Shown: positions 34,640-43,179 of the stretch, one piece after another | Position numbering within the stretch: position 1 is the first letter of the stretch | Layout: every line of letters starts with the position of its first letter | NCBI GenBank assembly: GCA_030426085.1 | Contig: JAUHYW010000006.1 | Coordinates: 153,739 to 217,738 of the forward strand | From: a bacterium | GTDB lineage: Bacteria > Myxococcota_A > Bradymonadia > UBA7976 > UBA1532 | DNA: 64,000 nucleotides | Reading direction: 5' to 3' | Made by a program: the position numbers and the translations under genes | Notes under the pieces: model-generated | Told to the model about the DNA's origin: nothing | The model's input: only the letters and a program-made list of their open reading frames with translations | Databases searched by the model: none

Positions 34640-35629
34640 ATGCACATCGCGATCATCGGCGCCGGCATCGCCGGCCTGACCTGCGCCCGGGCGCTCGCCG
34701 CCGCCGGCTGCGCGGTGACCGTCTTCGAGAAGTCGCGGGGCCCCGGGGGGCGCATCTCGACCCGCCGGCGGGACGGCGCCGCCTTCGACCACGGGGCGCA
34801 GTTCTTCACCGTGCGCGACCCGGCCTTCGGCCCGGTGGCGCAGGACTGGGCCGCCGCGGGCATGATCGCCCCCTGGACCGGCCGCTTCGGCCGCCTCGTC
34901 GGCGAGAGCCACTACGTCGCCGAGACGCCGCCGCTCACCCGCTGGGTCGGCGTGCCCCGCATGAGCGCGATCACCCGCCGGCTGAGCGCGGGCCTCGACG
35001 TGAAGCCGAAGACCCGCATCGAGCGCGTCGCCCGCGACGGCGACCGCTGGCGGCTGACGACCGAGGGCGGCGCGTCGACGGGCGCCTTCGACCGGGTCGT
35101 CGTGGCCACCCCCGCCCCCCAGGCCGCGCCGCTGCTCGCCGCCGCGCCGAAGCTGGCCGCGCTGGCCGCGGCGGCGAAGATGCGCCCCTCGTGGGCGGTG
35201 ATGGCCCGCTTCGCCGAGCCGGTGCGGCTGCCGTTCGACGCGGTGGACGTGCAGCCGGGCCCGGTCGCCTGGCTGGCCCGCAACTCGAGCAAGCCGGGCC
35301 GCGACGGCCCCGAGTGCTGGGTCCTGCTGGCCCGGGCGAGCTGGGCCGAGGCCCACGTCGACGACACCTTCGACGACGTCGCCGCGGCGCTGGTGAAGGC
35401 GGTCGACGATCGCCTGGGCGGCTTCGCCCCGGTCGAGGCCATCGCCCACCGCTGGCGCTACGGCCTGCTCGACGCCCGCTCCGGCCCGCCGGGGGTCGAC
35501 GCCCACCTCGACCCCTCGGGCCTCGGCGCCTGCGGCGACTGGTGCGTCGGGCCTCGGGTCGAGTCGGCGTGGCGCAGCGGGCGGGCGATGGCCCGGCTGA
35601 TCCGGGAGAGCGCCACGCCCGGCATCTGA
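34640..35629 (+). CDS. FAD-dependent renalase-like oxidoreductase
   Basis: 329 residues. Dinucleotide motif IIGAGIAGLTCARALAAAG, then VFEKSRGPGGRISTRR and FDHGAQFFTVRD, which are typical of the renalase/flavin monoamine oxidase-like family in bacteria. The C-terminal GACGDWCVGPRVESAWRSG is the second FAD contact. Renalases oxidise isomeric NAD(P)H forms; that activity is a family inference. Sits between DUF4442 and the ATPase cassette; CGGAGA ribosome site. Confidence 0.88.
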   Translation: MHIAIIGAGIAGLTCARALAAAGCAVTVFEKSRGPGGRISTRRRDGAAFDHGAQFFTVRDPAFGPVAQDWAAAGMIAPWTGRFGRLVGESHYVAETPPLTRWVGVPRMSAITRRLSAGLDVKPKTRIERVARDGDRWRLTTEGGASTGAFDRVVVATPAPQAAPLLAAAPKLAALAAAAKMRPSWAVMARFAEPVRLPFDAVDVQPGPVAWLARNSSKPGRDGPECWVLLARASWAEAHVDDTFDDVAAALVKAVDDRLGGFAPVEAIAHRWRYGLLDARSGPPGVDAHLDPSGLGACGDWCVGPRVESAWRSGRAMARLIRESATPGI

Positions 35630-35655
35630 CCGGCGGCGCTGTACCCTGCCGGTGG

Positions 35656-35684
35656 TTGTCGAGCGGCCGGGTGCGACATAGAGT
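35656..35684 (+). promoter_or_regulatory. Promoter of the ATPase-TOPRIM-DUF262 operon (leaderless)
   Basis: TTGTCG (35656-35661), 17-bp spacer, TAGAGT (35679-35684). The -10 ends 6 bp before the ATG, so the transcript would begin at or next to the start codon; no ribosome site precedes the ATG, which agrees with leaderless translation. Confidence 0.5.
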
Positions 35685-35689
35685 GTCGC
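35673..35689. promoter_or_regulatory. Palindrome overlapping the -10 of the cassette promoter
   Basis: GCGACA-TAGAG-TGTCGC, 6-bp arms with a 5-bp centre that contains most of the -10. A protein bound here would block transcription, so it is a candidate operator; which protein binds is unknown. Confidence 0.45.
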
Positions 35690-35690
35690 C

Positions 35691-36845
35691 ATGTCGGAGC
35701 CGCGCCTCGAAGAGATGGAGCTGGTCAACTACCGGGCGTTCGCCGAGCCGGCGCGCATATCGCTGGCGCCCCTGACCTTCGTCCTGGGGCGCAACAACAT
35801 GGGCAAGACCAGCCTCCTGCGGGCGCCCCGGTTCGTGAGCCACATCCTGTCACCCCGAGCAGAAGCCCCCTTCGACCTCGGGTTGGACGGCCTGCCATGG
35901 GGCGAGCAGCTCACCGAGGTGTGCTACGGCGACGCCAGCTTCTTCCAGGCCACGCTTCGGTTCTCCGGCGGCTCGACCCGCGAGGTCGCCTATCAGGCCG
36001 CGCAGACGGGCCACGCGACGACCCCGTTCCTCGACCGCCTGCGCATCGAAGGGACGCACGAAGAACCACTCGCCACAGGCCGGGAGCTGGAGTGGGCCCC
36101 GCTGCGCGACCGCATCGCGCGGCGGGGGGATCTGGCGCAGGTCCATGAGCGCATCGCCTTGATGACCGCGAGCCGGGGCGCGCGCCGCCGGGGGACCGAG
36201 GCCCACGGGGGGCGAACCCGGCTCGGGCCTCGGGGCGAGGGGCTGCCGGAGTCGATGCTCTCGGCGAAGCGTTCATCCCCGTCTCGGCGGCGGGCTTTCG
36301 ACCGCTGGCTCGCGAAGCTGGCGGACGGTGCGCAGGCCGAGGCGCGGCAGATGGAGGACGGCCGGATCGTGATCTTCGTGCGCCGGGGGACCGAGCCGTG
36401 GGTGCCACTCGCCGGCTGCGGCTCGGGCATCGGGCAGATCATGCCCGTCATCGCGGCGCTCACCCTGGGATCCGAGGAGGCCCGGCCGGACCTGTGGGCG
36501 ATCGAACAGCCGGAAGCAGAGCTGCACCCGGCGGTTCACCCCGACGTCGCCGAGCTGCTGATCGAGGCCGCGACGGCAGAGGGCGGGCCGCGGCTGCTCG
36601 TCGAGACCCATTCGGACCCCCTGCTGCTCCGCGTCCGCGCGGCGCTCGCCGAAGAGCGATTGCAGCCGCAGCAGGTCAAGCTGTACGTCGTCGAGCCGCA
36701 CCCCGATGTCGGCAGCCGGGTCCGCGAGATCCCGCTCGACGACCGCGGCACGCCCGGGTGGTGGCCTCGCGGGTTGTTCGCCGAACCCGCCACCGAGTTC
36801 CGGCGGATCGTCGACGCGCTGGCCCGGCGCGACGGGCGGCGATGA
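35691..36845 (+). CDS. DUF3696-like AAA15 ATPase (cassette gene 1)
   Basis: 384 residues. Walker A GRNNMGKT (33-40), signature-like GCGSGIGQIMPV (242-253), Walker B LWAIEQPEAELHP (268-280), H-loop VETHSD (304-309) and a C-terminal GTPGWWPRGLFAE that matches the DUF3696 tail (W/P/G-F pattern). This is the predicted ATPase class (COG4938-like) that accompanies DUF262 or TOPRIM partners in defence neighbourhoods. The stop overlaps the next ATG (ATGA). No signal peptide; cytoplasmic. Confidence 0.85.
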   Translation: MSEPRLEEMELVNYRAFAEPARISLAPLTFVLGRNNMGKTSLLRAPRFVSHILSPRAEAPFDLGLDGLPWGEQLTEVCYGDASFFQATLRFSGGSTREVAYQAAQTGHATTPFLDRLRIEGTHEEPLATGRELEWAPLRDRIARRGDLAQVHERIALMTASRGARRRGTEAHGGRTRLGPRGEGLPESMLSAKRSSPSRRRAFDRWLAKLADGAQAEARQMEDGRIVIFVRRGTEPWVPLAGCGSGIGQIMPVIAALTLGSEEARPDLWAIEQPEAELHPAVHPDVAELLIEAATAEGGPRLLVETHSDPLLLRVRAALAEERLQPQQVKLYVVEPHPDVGSRVREIPLDDRGTPGWWPRGLFAEPATEFRRIVDALARRDGRR

Positions 36846-37780
36846 AGCTCTTCTTCGACGACGACGCCGTCTTCGCCGACCCGGCGTCGTTCGACGATCT
36901 CGAGGCGATCTTCCAGGCCGTCCGCCAGGGCCGGCACGCGCTCGTCATCGTCGATATCGGGGCGTTCCTCGACTCGGATTTCTTCGGCGCGGGCCTCTCT
37001 CTTCGAGCGCAGGGGCAGCTCCGCGAGATGACCGAGCGGCTTCTCTACGAGAACCTGCAATTGAACCGAGCCGTCGATCCGCTCGCCCATGCCCGGCCGG
37101 AGACCTTGCACGTCGAGGTTCGAGCCCGGCCCGGCGAAGCCCGAGGACCCTGCCTCTGGTCGTTGACCCCGGCCGACGCCGCGGCGTGGGTCGGTCGGCG
37201 CCTCGTCGTCTATATCGAGAACGACCGGGACGCAGCGCTCCTGCTCGGCGCCGCTGCGGCCTATGCGCGGCGCCCCATCCTCGACGCCGTCCACCGCAGC
37301 GACCCATGGCTCGCGTGCGAGGGCAAGGGCGGGCACGGTGAAGTCCGCCGCCGGATCGAGGAGGCGGGCCGGCTCGATCGGTGCTTCGCGATCGTCGATC
37401 GGGACGCGACCGACGACCCGGTCCGCGTCGGCGATCACGCGAGGCTCGAAGCGACGTGCGCGGCCCGCACGCCGGAGGTCCCCTTTCATGTCTGGGAGCG
37501 GCGCAACATCGAGAGCTACCTGCCCCTGCCCTATCTGCGGCGACGCGCCGGGCGCAGCACGACGCTGATCGGGGTGCTCGAACGGCTCGATGCCATGACG
37601 GGCGACGACCTGGGGCGCGAAGACATGAAGCGTCACCTCGGCAAGACGTGGTGCCGGGCCGCGCTCAAGGGCTGTCGGCCCGCCCAAGACGGCTCGACAC
37701 CGCTGGACGCCCACGAGTTGGACGCACATGTGGGCGACGAGCTACGGCGAGTGCTCGACCGGATCGAGGAGTATCTGTGA
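36842..37780 (+). CDS. TOPRIM/DUF4435-like protein (cassette gene 2)
   Basis: 312 residues. From about 118: VVYIENDRDAALLL with Glu126, then GKGGHGE (161-167), then FAIVDRDATDD with Asp186 and Asp188, then WERRNIESYL with Glu224. The order Glu ... DxD ... Asn-Ile-Glu-Ser-Tyr is that of DUF4435/OLD-type TOPRIM nucleases. The N-terminal 115 residues (MKLFFDDDAVF..., with VIVDIGAFLD) look like a separate domain and are not recognised. By analogy with AriB of PARIS it may be the effector controlled by the ATPase. Start overlaps the upstream stop; no ribosome site, so it is probably translationally coupled. Confidence 0.75.
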   Translation: MKLFFDDDAVFADPASFDDLEAIFQAVRQGRHALVIVDIGAFLDSDFFGAGLSLRAQGQLREMTERLLYENLQLNRAVDPLAHARPETLHVEVRARPGEARGPCLWSLTPADAAAWVGRRLVVYIENDRDAALLLGAAAAYARRPILDAVHRSDPWLACEGKGGHGEVRRRIEEAGRLDRCFAIVDRDATDDPVRVGDHARLEATCAARTPEVPFHVWERRNIESYLPLPYLRRRAGRSTTLIGVLERLDAMTGDDLGREDMKRHLGKTWCRAALKGCRPAQDGSTPLDAHELDAHVGDELRRVLDRIEEYL

Positions 37781-39480
37781 GCGGCATCATGTCCTCCCAG
37801 CAGCCGCTGGAGGCTCTGACCAAGTCGACTGAAGATCTGCTGAACATGGCCGAGCAGGGGCGCCTCAGGCTGCCCACGTTTCAGCGAACGTGGAAGTGGA
37901 AGAAGGAACAGGTCAAGAACCTCTTCGACAGCCTCCTACGAGGGTTTCCAGCCGGGACCTTGTTGATGTGGACCCGCGCCGTGGAAGCCGGCCCCATCCG
38001 CTTCGGAGACGGAAACTACGGCGTCACCCTCCCGGGTCCGAAGCTCGAGAATGCCTGGTTCATCGTCGACGGGCAGCAGCGGCTCACGAGCCTCGTCGGC
38101 ACCCTGCTGCACGCTGCGCAGGGTCAGGCGACCGATCCGAACGATCCCTTCGCCCTGTACTTCGACCTCGAGCGCGAGACATTCGAGCACCCGCAACGCC
38201 ACCAGGGGCGGCCCGCGCACTGGCTGCCGGTCTGGGTGCTCGGTGATTCGCTGCGGGTGCTCGACTGGCAGAACGCCTACCCCACCGGCCCGAACAGCAG
38301 GGCCCACATCCGCCTCGCCCACCGGGTCACCAAGGCGATCCGCGAATACAGGTGGCCGGTCTACATCGTCAGCCACTACGACGAGGAACTCGTGCGTACC
38401 ATCTTCGATCGCACCAACAATGGTGGAACCCCGCTCAAGAAGGAGGAGATCTTTCGCTCGCTGTACAGCGCGCGGGATGACTTCAAGGAGGCTGACCTGA
38501 CAACGCTTCAGGAGGGTCTGGTGGGCAAAGGCTTCGGCGAGATCCCCGAGGGCTGGCTGCTCAAGACCGTCGTGGCGCTCGCGGACGGCGACCTGTCCCG
38601 GCTCGATGACCAGCTCCGCAAACAGGATGACGTCCGCGCCGCGCTGGAGGATGCTGGCCCGGTCCTCGAGCGGGCCCTCGAGTTCCTGCGAGCCGATGTC
38701 GGCATCGCACACCTGAGCTTGCTCCCCTACCGCATGCCGCTCCCGGTGCTGGCGCGGTTCTTCAAGGCGCACGGGCTCGACCAGAGCCTGTCGCTCGACG
38801 TGCGAGCGTCGTTGGCGCTGTGGCTCTGGAGAGGCGCCGCGTCGGGCGCACATCAGGGGACATCCGCGCTGACCCGTCAGGCGCTCGGCGCCATCGCGGA
38901 TCATTCGCTCGAAGAGAGCATCGACGGCCTGCTCGCGCAGGTCGCCGAGCCCGCCCTGCCCTTCGACCTCGGCCGCTACGACTTCCGCCGGGCTGCGACG
39001 AAGCTGGGATGCAACGCGCTGCTCTCGCTCGGCCCGGTCGACCTGCGCGATGGCACGCCCATCGACATCGGCGCGCTCCTCGAACAGGAAGGGGCCGGCG
39101 CCTTCCGACAGATCGTCCGGGACAAGCGCTACCTGCCCGATGACGCGGACGACTCGGCGATCGACCTCCTCTATCGCCTCGCGAACCGCATGTTCCACCC
39201 CATCGAGCAGGGCAACTCCCCCTGGTCGCTCCTCCAGGGCATCGCCGCTCAGTACGAAGGGCGATGGTCGGACCCCGAGCTGGCCTCGCGCCTCGCAACC
39301 CACGCCATCGAACCGGGCGATCTCCGAGCGCTCGCCCAGCGGGACGCATCGGCCTTCCTCGAAGCGAGATCGAGCCGGATCCGGGCCCTCGTCGATGAGT
39401 GGATCCGAGCGCGCACCGCCGCCCCGACCGCAGATGACCCAGCGGACGCGCCCCCGACAGCGGAGGGTGTGCAGGCCTGA
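37777..39480 (+). CDS. DUF262 protein (cassette gene 3)
   Basis: 567 residues. N-terminal DUF262/GmrS-like ParB-fold region: LPTFQRTWKWKKEQVKNLF, then DGQQRLTSLVGTL (DGQQR at 98-102) and FDRTNNGGTPLKKEE. These motifs bind or hydrolyse nucleotide in GmrSD-type restriction. The C-terminal half is helical, with LANRMFHPIEQGNS resembling the degenerate end of DUF262 proteins; no HNH/DUF1524 catalytic motif is visible. Start: GTG 37777 overlaps the stop of gene 2 (GTGA) and has GAGGAG 5 nt upstream; ATG 37789 is a poorer alternative. Visibly richer in A/T codons than neighbouring genes, compatible with acquisition by transfer. Confidence 0.85.
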   Translation: MSGIMSSQQPLEALTKSTEDLLNMAEQGRLRLPTFQRTWKWKKEQVKNLFDSLLRGFPAGTLLMWTRAVEAGPIRFGDGNYGVTLPGPKLENAWFIVDGQQRLTSLVGTLLHAAQGQATDPNDPFALYFDLERETFEHPQRHQGRPAHWLPVWVLGDSLRVLDWQNAYPTGPNSRAHIRLAHRVTKAIREYRWPVYIVSHYDEELVRTIFDRTNNGGTPLKKEEIFRSLYSARDDFKEADLTTLQEGLVGKGFGEIPEGWLLKTVVALADGDLSRLDDQLRKQDDVRAALEDAGPVLERALEFLRADVGIAHLSLLPYRMPLPVLARFFKAHGLDQSLSLDVRASLALWLWRGAASGAHQGTSALTRQALGAIADHSLEESIDGLLAQVAEPALPFDLGRYDFRRAATKLGCNALLSLGPVDLRDGTPIDIGALLEQEGAGAFRQIVRDKRYLPDDADDSAIDLLYRLANRMFHPIEQGNSPWSLLQGIAAQYEGRWSDPELASRLATHAIEPGDLRALAQRDASAFLEARSSRIRALVDEWIRARTAAPTADDPADAPPTAEGVQA

Positions 39481-39494
39481 GCGCCCGCCCCCGC

Positions 39495-40388
39495 TCACCC
39501 CCCGAGCAACACCCCCAGGAGCTGCACCCCGAAGCCGCTGGCCACGAAGCGCAGCTTGCGGTTGCCGTTGAGCCGGGCCAGCCAGTCGAAGCGGCCGGTG
39601 TCGCCGATCGGGATCGGGCGGCCCTCGGCGGACTCGACCCACGTCATCACCCGCAGGCCGTCGTAGTAGGCCGCGTCGAAGGCCTCCCGCTCGACCTCGA
39701 TCCCCGGGCGCGCCGCGCGCAGACCCGCGCCGACCCGATCGGCCAGCGTCTCGGCGTCGGGGTGATGGCGCACGGTCAGCCAGCGGCGACCGAAGCGGCA
39801 GCCGGCCGCGGCGGCTCGGTCGAGCAGGTCGTCGAAGACCCGGATGTGATCGGCGAACGCCTGCACCTCGAAGCCGTCGCTGGCCCGGGACCGACCGGCC
39901 GACGTGAGCGCCAGCATGCGGAAGTGGCGGGTGAACCCGGGCTCCGGCGGCAGCGGCTGGGCCCGCAGGACCTGATGCACGGTGCACAGCCGGACGGTGG
40001 CCTTCGGGTCGCGGCGCAGCCGCAGCGCCGACTCCAGCGCGAGCACGTTGGTCGGGTCGGAGACCACCTCATTGCCCCGAGTGGTGCTGAGCGTGCGGTC
40101 CTGGGAGGTGGGGGCGACCGTCGAGCAGGCGCCGAGCGGGGCCACCGGCGAGAGCAGCAGCGCTTCGAAGTCGGCGGCGGCGTCGAGCGCGAGGCCGTCG
40201 AGGCGATGCGCGGTGCGCTGGTCGATGGCCGCGGGTTCGACGAAGCGATCGTCGCGGTGCTGGGCGAGCGCGTCGGCCGGGCGCCGGGCGGCGGTCTGCC
40301 GGCGGGCGAGCTCGAGCAGGATCGGGGTCGCGGCCGAGGGCGCGAGGTCGAGCAGGGCGGCGTGGGCGTCGAGGTCGGGCGGCTTCAT
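39495..40388 (-). CDS. Unknown cytoplasmic protein (class II aaRS-like pattern)
   Basis: 297 residues without signal peptide. Features: GACSTVAPTSQDRTLSTTRG, SDPTNVLALESAL, CTVHQVLRAQPLPP with FTRHFRML, and a final GRFDWLARLNGNRKLRFVAS with GFGVQLLGVLL. The arrangement of an Arg/His-rich motif followed by a Gly-rich C-terminal motif recalls class II aminoacyl-tRNA synthetase folds, but the match is weak. ATG 40388 is used; an in-frame ATG at 40424 has GGGGG directly adjacent, so the start is uncertain. Converges with the DUF262 gene (14-bp gap). Confidence 0.65.
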   Translation of the reverse strand: MKPPDLDAHAALLDLAPSAATPILLELARRQTAARRPADALAQHRDDRFVEPAAIDQRTAHRLDGLALDAAADFEALLLSPVAPLGACSTVAPTSQDRTLSTTRGNEVVSDPTNVLALESALRLRRDPKATVRLCTVHQVLRAQPLPPEPGFTRHFRMLALTSAGRSRASDGFEVQAFADHIRVFDDLLDRAAAAGCRFGRRWLTVRHHPDAETLADRVGAGLRAARPGIEVEREAFDAAYYDGLRVMTWVESAEGRPIPIGDTGRFDWLARLNGNRKLRFVASGFGVQLLGVLLGG

Positions 40389-40461
40389 GGGGAGCAGTGT
40401 GGACCGGCCGACGCGGCGTGTCATCCCCCGGGGGCACGGGCGCCGCCCGCGCGACGGCGGC

Positions 40462-41169
40462 TCAGCGGCGGCGCAGGAGCAGGCCGACGATCAACGCCAC
40501 GGCGACGACCACCAGACCGGGCAGGGTGTGGCCGCTCCATTGATGGGTCGCGTCGGTCAGATCGCAGTGCAGCATCAGGAAGAAGTCGCTGACCAAAGCC
40601 CCGGCGACGCCCGCGCTGAGCAGACGCCACGGCGCCGAGAGGCTGCGCCGCTGCAGGACGAGCAGGACGGCGACGGTCACCCCGCCGATGAGCAGGGTGA
40701 AGCGGAAGCAGCGCAAGGTCCAGAAGGGGCCCAGCGCGAGCGAGCGGCCGGGCAGCCACTCGCCGAGCCACGGGGCCGCCAGCAGGATGGCCAGCCCGGC
40801 CAGCCCCAGCCCGTAGGCCCACCGGCCGGGGGGCGGCGCGGCGAGATCGCGCAGGCTCAGGCGCACCGCGGCGAAGACGACGCCGAGCAGCGCGGCGAAG
40901 GCCAGGGACAGCCGGAGCCCGTGCTCGACCAGATCGGTCCGCAGGCCCATGTGCCAGACCACCGCCGCGCCGACGGCGCTGACCACCCCGGTGGCGAGCA
41001 GGCGCCGCTGCCCGGTGCTCAGGCGGTCGAGCCAGCCGGTGGGCGAGCGGGCTTCTTCTTCGCGCACCGCCCGCAGCAGGCGGTCGACGTCGAGCGTGCC
41101 CCGGCGGTCGTAGCGGTCGATGTCGTCCCGCAGCAGCGGGATGTCGTCGGCGGGGTTCTCGTACTTCAT
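40462..41169 (-). CDS. nrsF: NrsF-like (DUF1109) membrane anti-sigma factor
   Basis: 235 residues. A cytoplasmic N-terminus of about 65 residues is followed by six hydrophobic segments and a short Arg tail. The layout (DUF1109/NrsF: short acidic N-terminus, six TMs, late LLHCDL... with Cys-rich-less loop, HTLPGL) matches the negative regulator of ECF sigma SigF known from Caulobacter. Overlaps the ECF sigma stop (ATGA), the usual order sigma first. The assignment is from topology and neighbour, not from a catalytic motif. Confidence 0.78.
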   Translation of the reverse strand: MKYENPADDIPLLRDDIDRYDRRGTLDVDRLLRAVREEEARSPTGWLDRLSTGQRRLLATGVVSAVGAAVVWHMGLRTDLVEHGLRLSLAFAALLGVVFAAVRLSLRDLAAPPPGRWAYGLGLAGLAILLAAPWLGEWLPGRSLALGPFWTLRCFRFTLLIGGVTVAVLLVLQRRSLSAPWRLLSAGVAGALVSDFFLMLHCDLTDATHQWSGHTLPGLVVVAVALIVGLLLRRR

Positions 41170-41762
41170 GATGGCGCGCCTCCTTCACCGAGCGCTGCGC
41201 GCAGCGCGTTGTAGGCCCGATGTGCTCTCAAGCGGGCGGCCCCCGGCGAGATGGCGAGCATGGCGCCGATCTCGGCGAAGGTGAACTCCTCGTACCAGTG
41301 CAGCACCACGACCTCGCGCTGGTCTTCGCGCAGCGCGGCGATGGCTCGGCGCACGAGCCGATCCCGGGCGCTGGTCACCCGGGGCTCGACGGCGGGGCCG
41401 ACCTCGTCGGCCGGGTCGTAGGGGGTCTCCCGCCGCCGCCCGACGCGGCGGAAGTGCTCCCGCCGCACGTTGAGGGCGATGGTGAACAGCCACGGGCGGA
41501 ACGGGCGGTCGAGGTCGAAGTCGCGCCGGGCGCGGTGCACGTTGAGCAGCGTGGCCTGGGTCATGTCGTCCGCCAGCCCGGCGTGCCCCACCGCCCTGAC
41601 GAAGAACCCCCGCAGCCGATGGGCATAGCGCGAGAAGAGCGCGGCGAAGGCCGCCTCATCCGCCCGCTCGACATAGCGCCGCATGAGCTGTTCGTCGCTG
41701 ATCCCCACCGGCGCCGCCGACGCCGCCACGTCGACCGGTGCCATCTGCGTCGCTGCGATCAC
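41166..41762 (-). CDS. sigF: ECF sigma factor, SigF-like
   Basis: 198 residues. Region 2: FAALFSRYAHRLRGFFVRAVG, ADDMTQATLLNVHRARRDFD, FRPWLFTIALNVRREHFRR; region 4: ALREDQREVVVLHWYEEFTFAEIGAMLAISPGAARLRAHRAYNALR. Start is GTG with AGGAGG five bases upstream. The upstream promoter carries the motif GAAACAC-N13-GCCATA (41789-41819) that recurs before the serine-hydrolase locus, consistent with autoregulation. Paired with an NrsF-like anti-sigma. Confidence 0.88.
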   Translation of the reverse strand: MIAATQMAPVDVAASAAPVGISDEQLMRRYVERADEAAFAALFSRYAHRLRGFFVRAVGHAGLADDMTQATLLNVHRARRDFDLDRPFRPWLFTIALNVRREHFRRVGRRRETPYDPADEVGPAVEPRVTSARDRLVRRAIAALREDQREVVVLHWYEEFTFAEIGAMLAISPGAARLRAHRAYNALRAALGEGGAPS

Positions 41763-41788
41763 GGGCGCCTCCTGCCAGGCTCTCGAAG

Positions 41789-41819
41789 GGCACTATGGCG
41801 CCGGGCGGACATGTGTTTC
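41789..41819 (-). promoter_or_regulatory. ECF-type promoter copy B (sigF-like gene)
   Basis: Minus-strand GAAACAC (41819-41813), 13-bp spacer, GCCATAGTGCC (41799-41789). Start would fall near 41785, about 20 nt before the GTG. The same two blocks with the same 13-bp spacing recur at 43380-43410. Interpreted as a -35/-10 pair recognised by the ECF factor itself. Confidence 0.55.
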
Positions 41820-41883
41820 GGCCGCTCTTCGAAAAACCGACGCGCCCGGCGGGCGCGGCGGTCGGTCGAGGCGGCGGCGCCGC

Positions 41884-43104
41884 TCAGTGCAGGCCGTGGC
41901 GTCGGCCCCAGGGCCCGCCCCGCCGCCGCCAGGGGCGGCGCACCGGGCGCTCGACGACGTGCTCGGCGACCGTCTCGACCGCCCGGTCGAGCAGGAACCG
42001 GACGTCGATGGGGTAGCTGTTGCCGATGATGACGATGGACACGTCCAGCTCGGGCAGGTAGCCGGCGATGGAGCTGTAGCCCCAGATGGCGCCGGTGTGC
42101 CCCCGGAATTCGCCCAGCTCGTCGTAGTCGTAGACGGTCACCCCCAGCCCGTAGCGGGTGCCCTCGACGCCGGTGTCGACGGTGTCGAGCAGCGCGGCCA
42201 TCTGGTCCCGGTCGAGCAGCGCGCCGGAGTACAGCAGTCGGGTCCAGTCGAGCAGATCGGCGGTGTCGGAGGTCATCGCCCCGGCGGCCCCGGCGACGCT
42301 CAGGTCGGCGAGATGGGTGGCGTCTTCGAGCACGCCGTTGCCGATGTCGGTCCAGCCGGGGGTCAGCGGGCCCCGCACCGCCTCTTCGGAGGCGAACCAG
42401 GTCGCCCGCAGCCGCAGCGGGTCGAGCAGCCGCTCGCGCACCAGCTCTCCGGCGGTGCGGCCGGTGGCGGCGGTGATGATCAGGTCGACGAGCAGGTAGC
42501 CGGTGTTGGTGTACGAGAAGCGCTCCCCCGGCACCGCCTGCGGGCCGTAGCTCACCGCGATCGCGACCAGCTCCTCGTTCGACCACACCCGGCCGTCCCC
42601 GGCGAAGATCGACCCGAGCACCTCGGGGTCCTGGATGTAATCGAAGACACCGCTGGTGTGATTGAGCAGGTGGCGCACGGTGATGTCATCGCCGTTCGGC
42701 AGCCAGTCCCCGTAGGCGCTCACCGGGTCGTCGAGCGAGATGGCACCCTCGGCGTCGAGCTGCAACACCACCGCGCTGACGAAGGTCTTGGTGATGCTGG
42801 CGATGCGCATGCGGGCGGCGGGGCGCACCGGGCGCCCGCCGGGGGAGGCCTCGCCGGTCGACAGCCGCCACGTCCGGCAGCCATCGGAGACACCCATCAC
42901 CGCGCCGAGCGCCTCGACCTCGGCGATGGCATCGTCGAGGGTGGCCTGCAAGTCGCGGCGCAGCCCGCGATCGAGCCGCGGGGCGCAGTGACGACCGGCC
43001 CGCTCGGCGGCGGGGTCCCGATCCCGGGCGTGGCTGGGGGTGGCGAGCGCGACGAGGGCGACGGCGGCGCAGACGGCGCCGATCAGGGTGGACCTGGGGT
43101 GCAT
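41884..43104 (-). CDS. Secreted beta-lactamase-fold serine hydrolase
   Basis: 406 residues, signal peptide about 1-26. Active-site motifs of the class C / D-alanyl-D-alanine carboxypeptidase family: Ser103-Ile-Thr-Lys106 (SxxK), Tyr198-Thr-Asn200 (YxN) in FSYTNTGY, and HTG in FRGHTGAIWG. The C-terminal 20 residues are Arg/Gly/His-rich. Substrates of such enzymes range from D-Ala peptides to esters; no specific one is implied. The GGAGATATCC site precedes the ATG. It lies downstream of an ECF-like promoter and a 55-aa frame, so it may belong to the SigF-like regulon. Confidence 0.92.
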   Translation of the reverse strand: MHPRSTLIGAVCAAVALVALATPSHARDRDPAAERAGRHCAPRLDRGLRRDLQATLDDAIAEVEALGAVMGVSDGCRTWRLSTGEASPGGRPVRPAARMRIASITKTFVSAVVLQLDAEGAISLDDPVSAYGDWLPNGDDITVRHLLNHTSGVFDYIQDPEVLGSIFAGDGRVWSNEELVAIAVSYGPQAVPGERFSYTNTGYLLVDLIITAATGRTAGELVRERLLDPLRLRATWFASEEAVRGPLTPGWTDIGNGVLEDATHLADLSVAGAAGAMTSDTADLLDWTRLLYSGALLDRDQMAALLDTVDTGVEGTRYGLGVTVYDYDELGEFRGHTGAIWGYSSIAGYLPELDVSIVIIGNSYPIDVRFLLDRAVETVAEHVVERPVRRPWRRRGGPWGRRHGLH

Positions 43105-43179
43105 CGGATATCTCCGTTCATGGGTGGCCGACGATGAGTCGGCGGTGGCTCGATGTCGGGGTCTGGCTCCGGAAGGACA

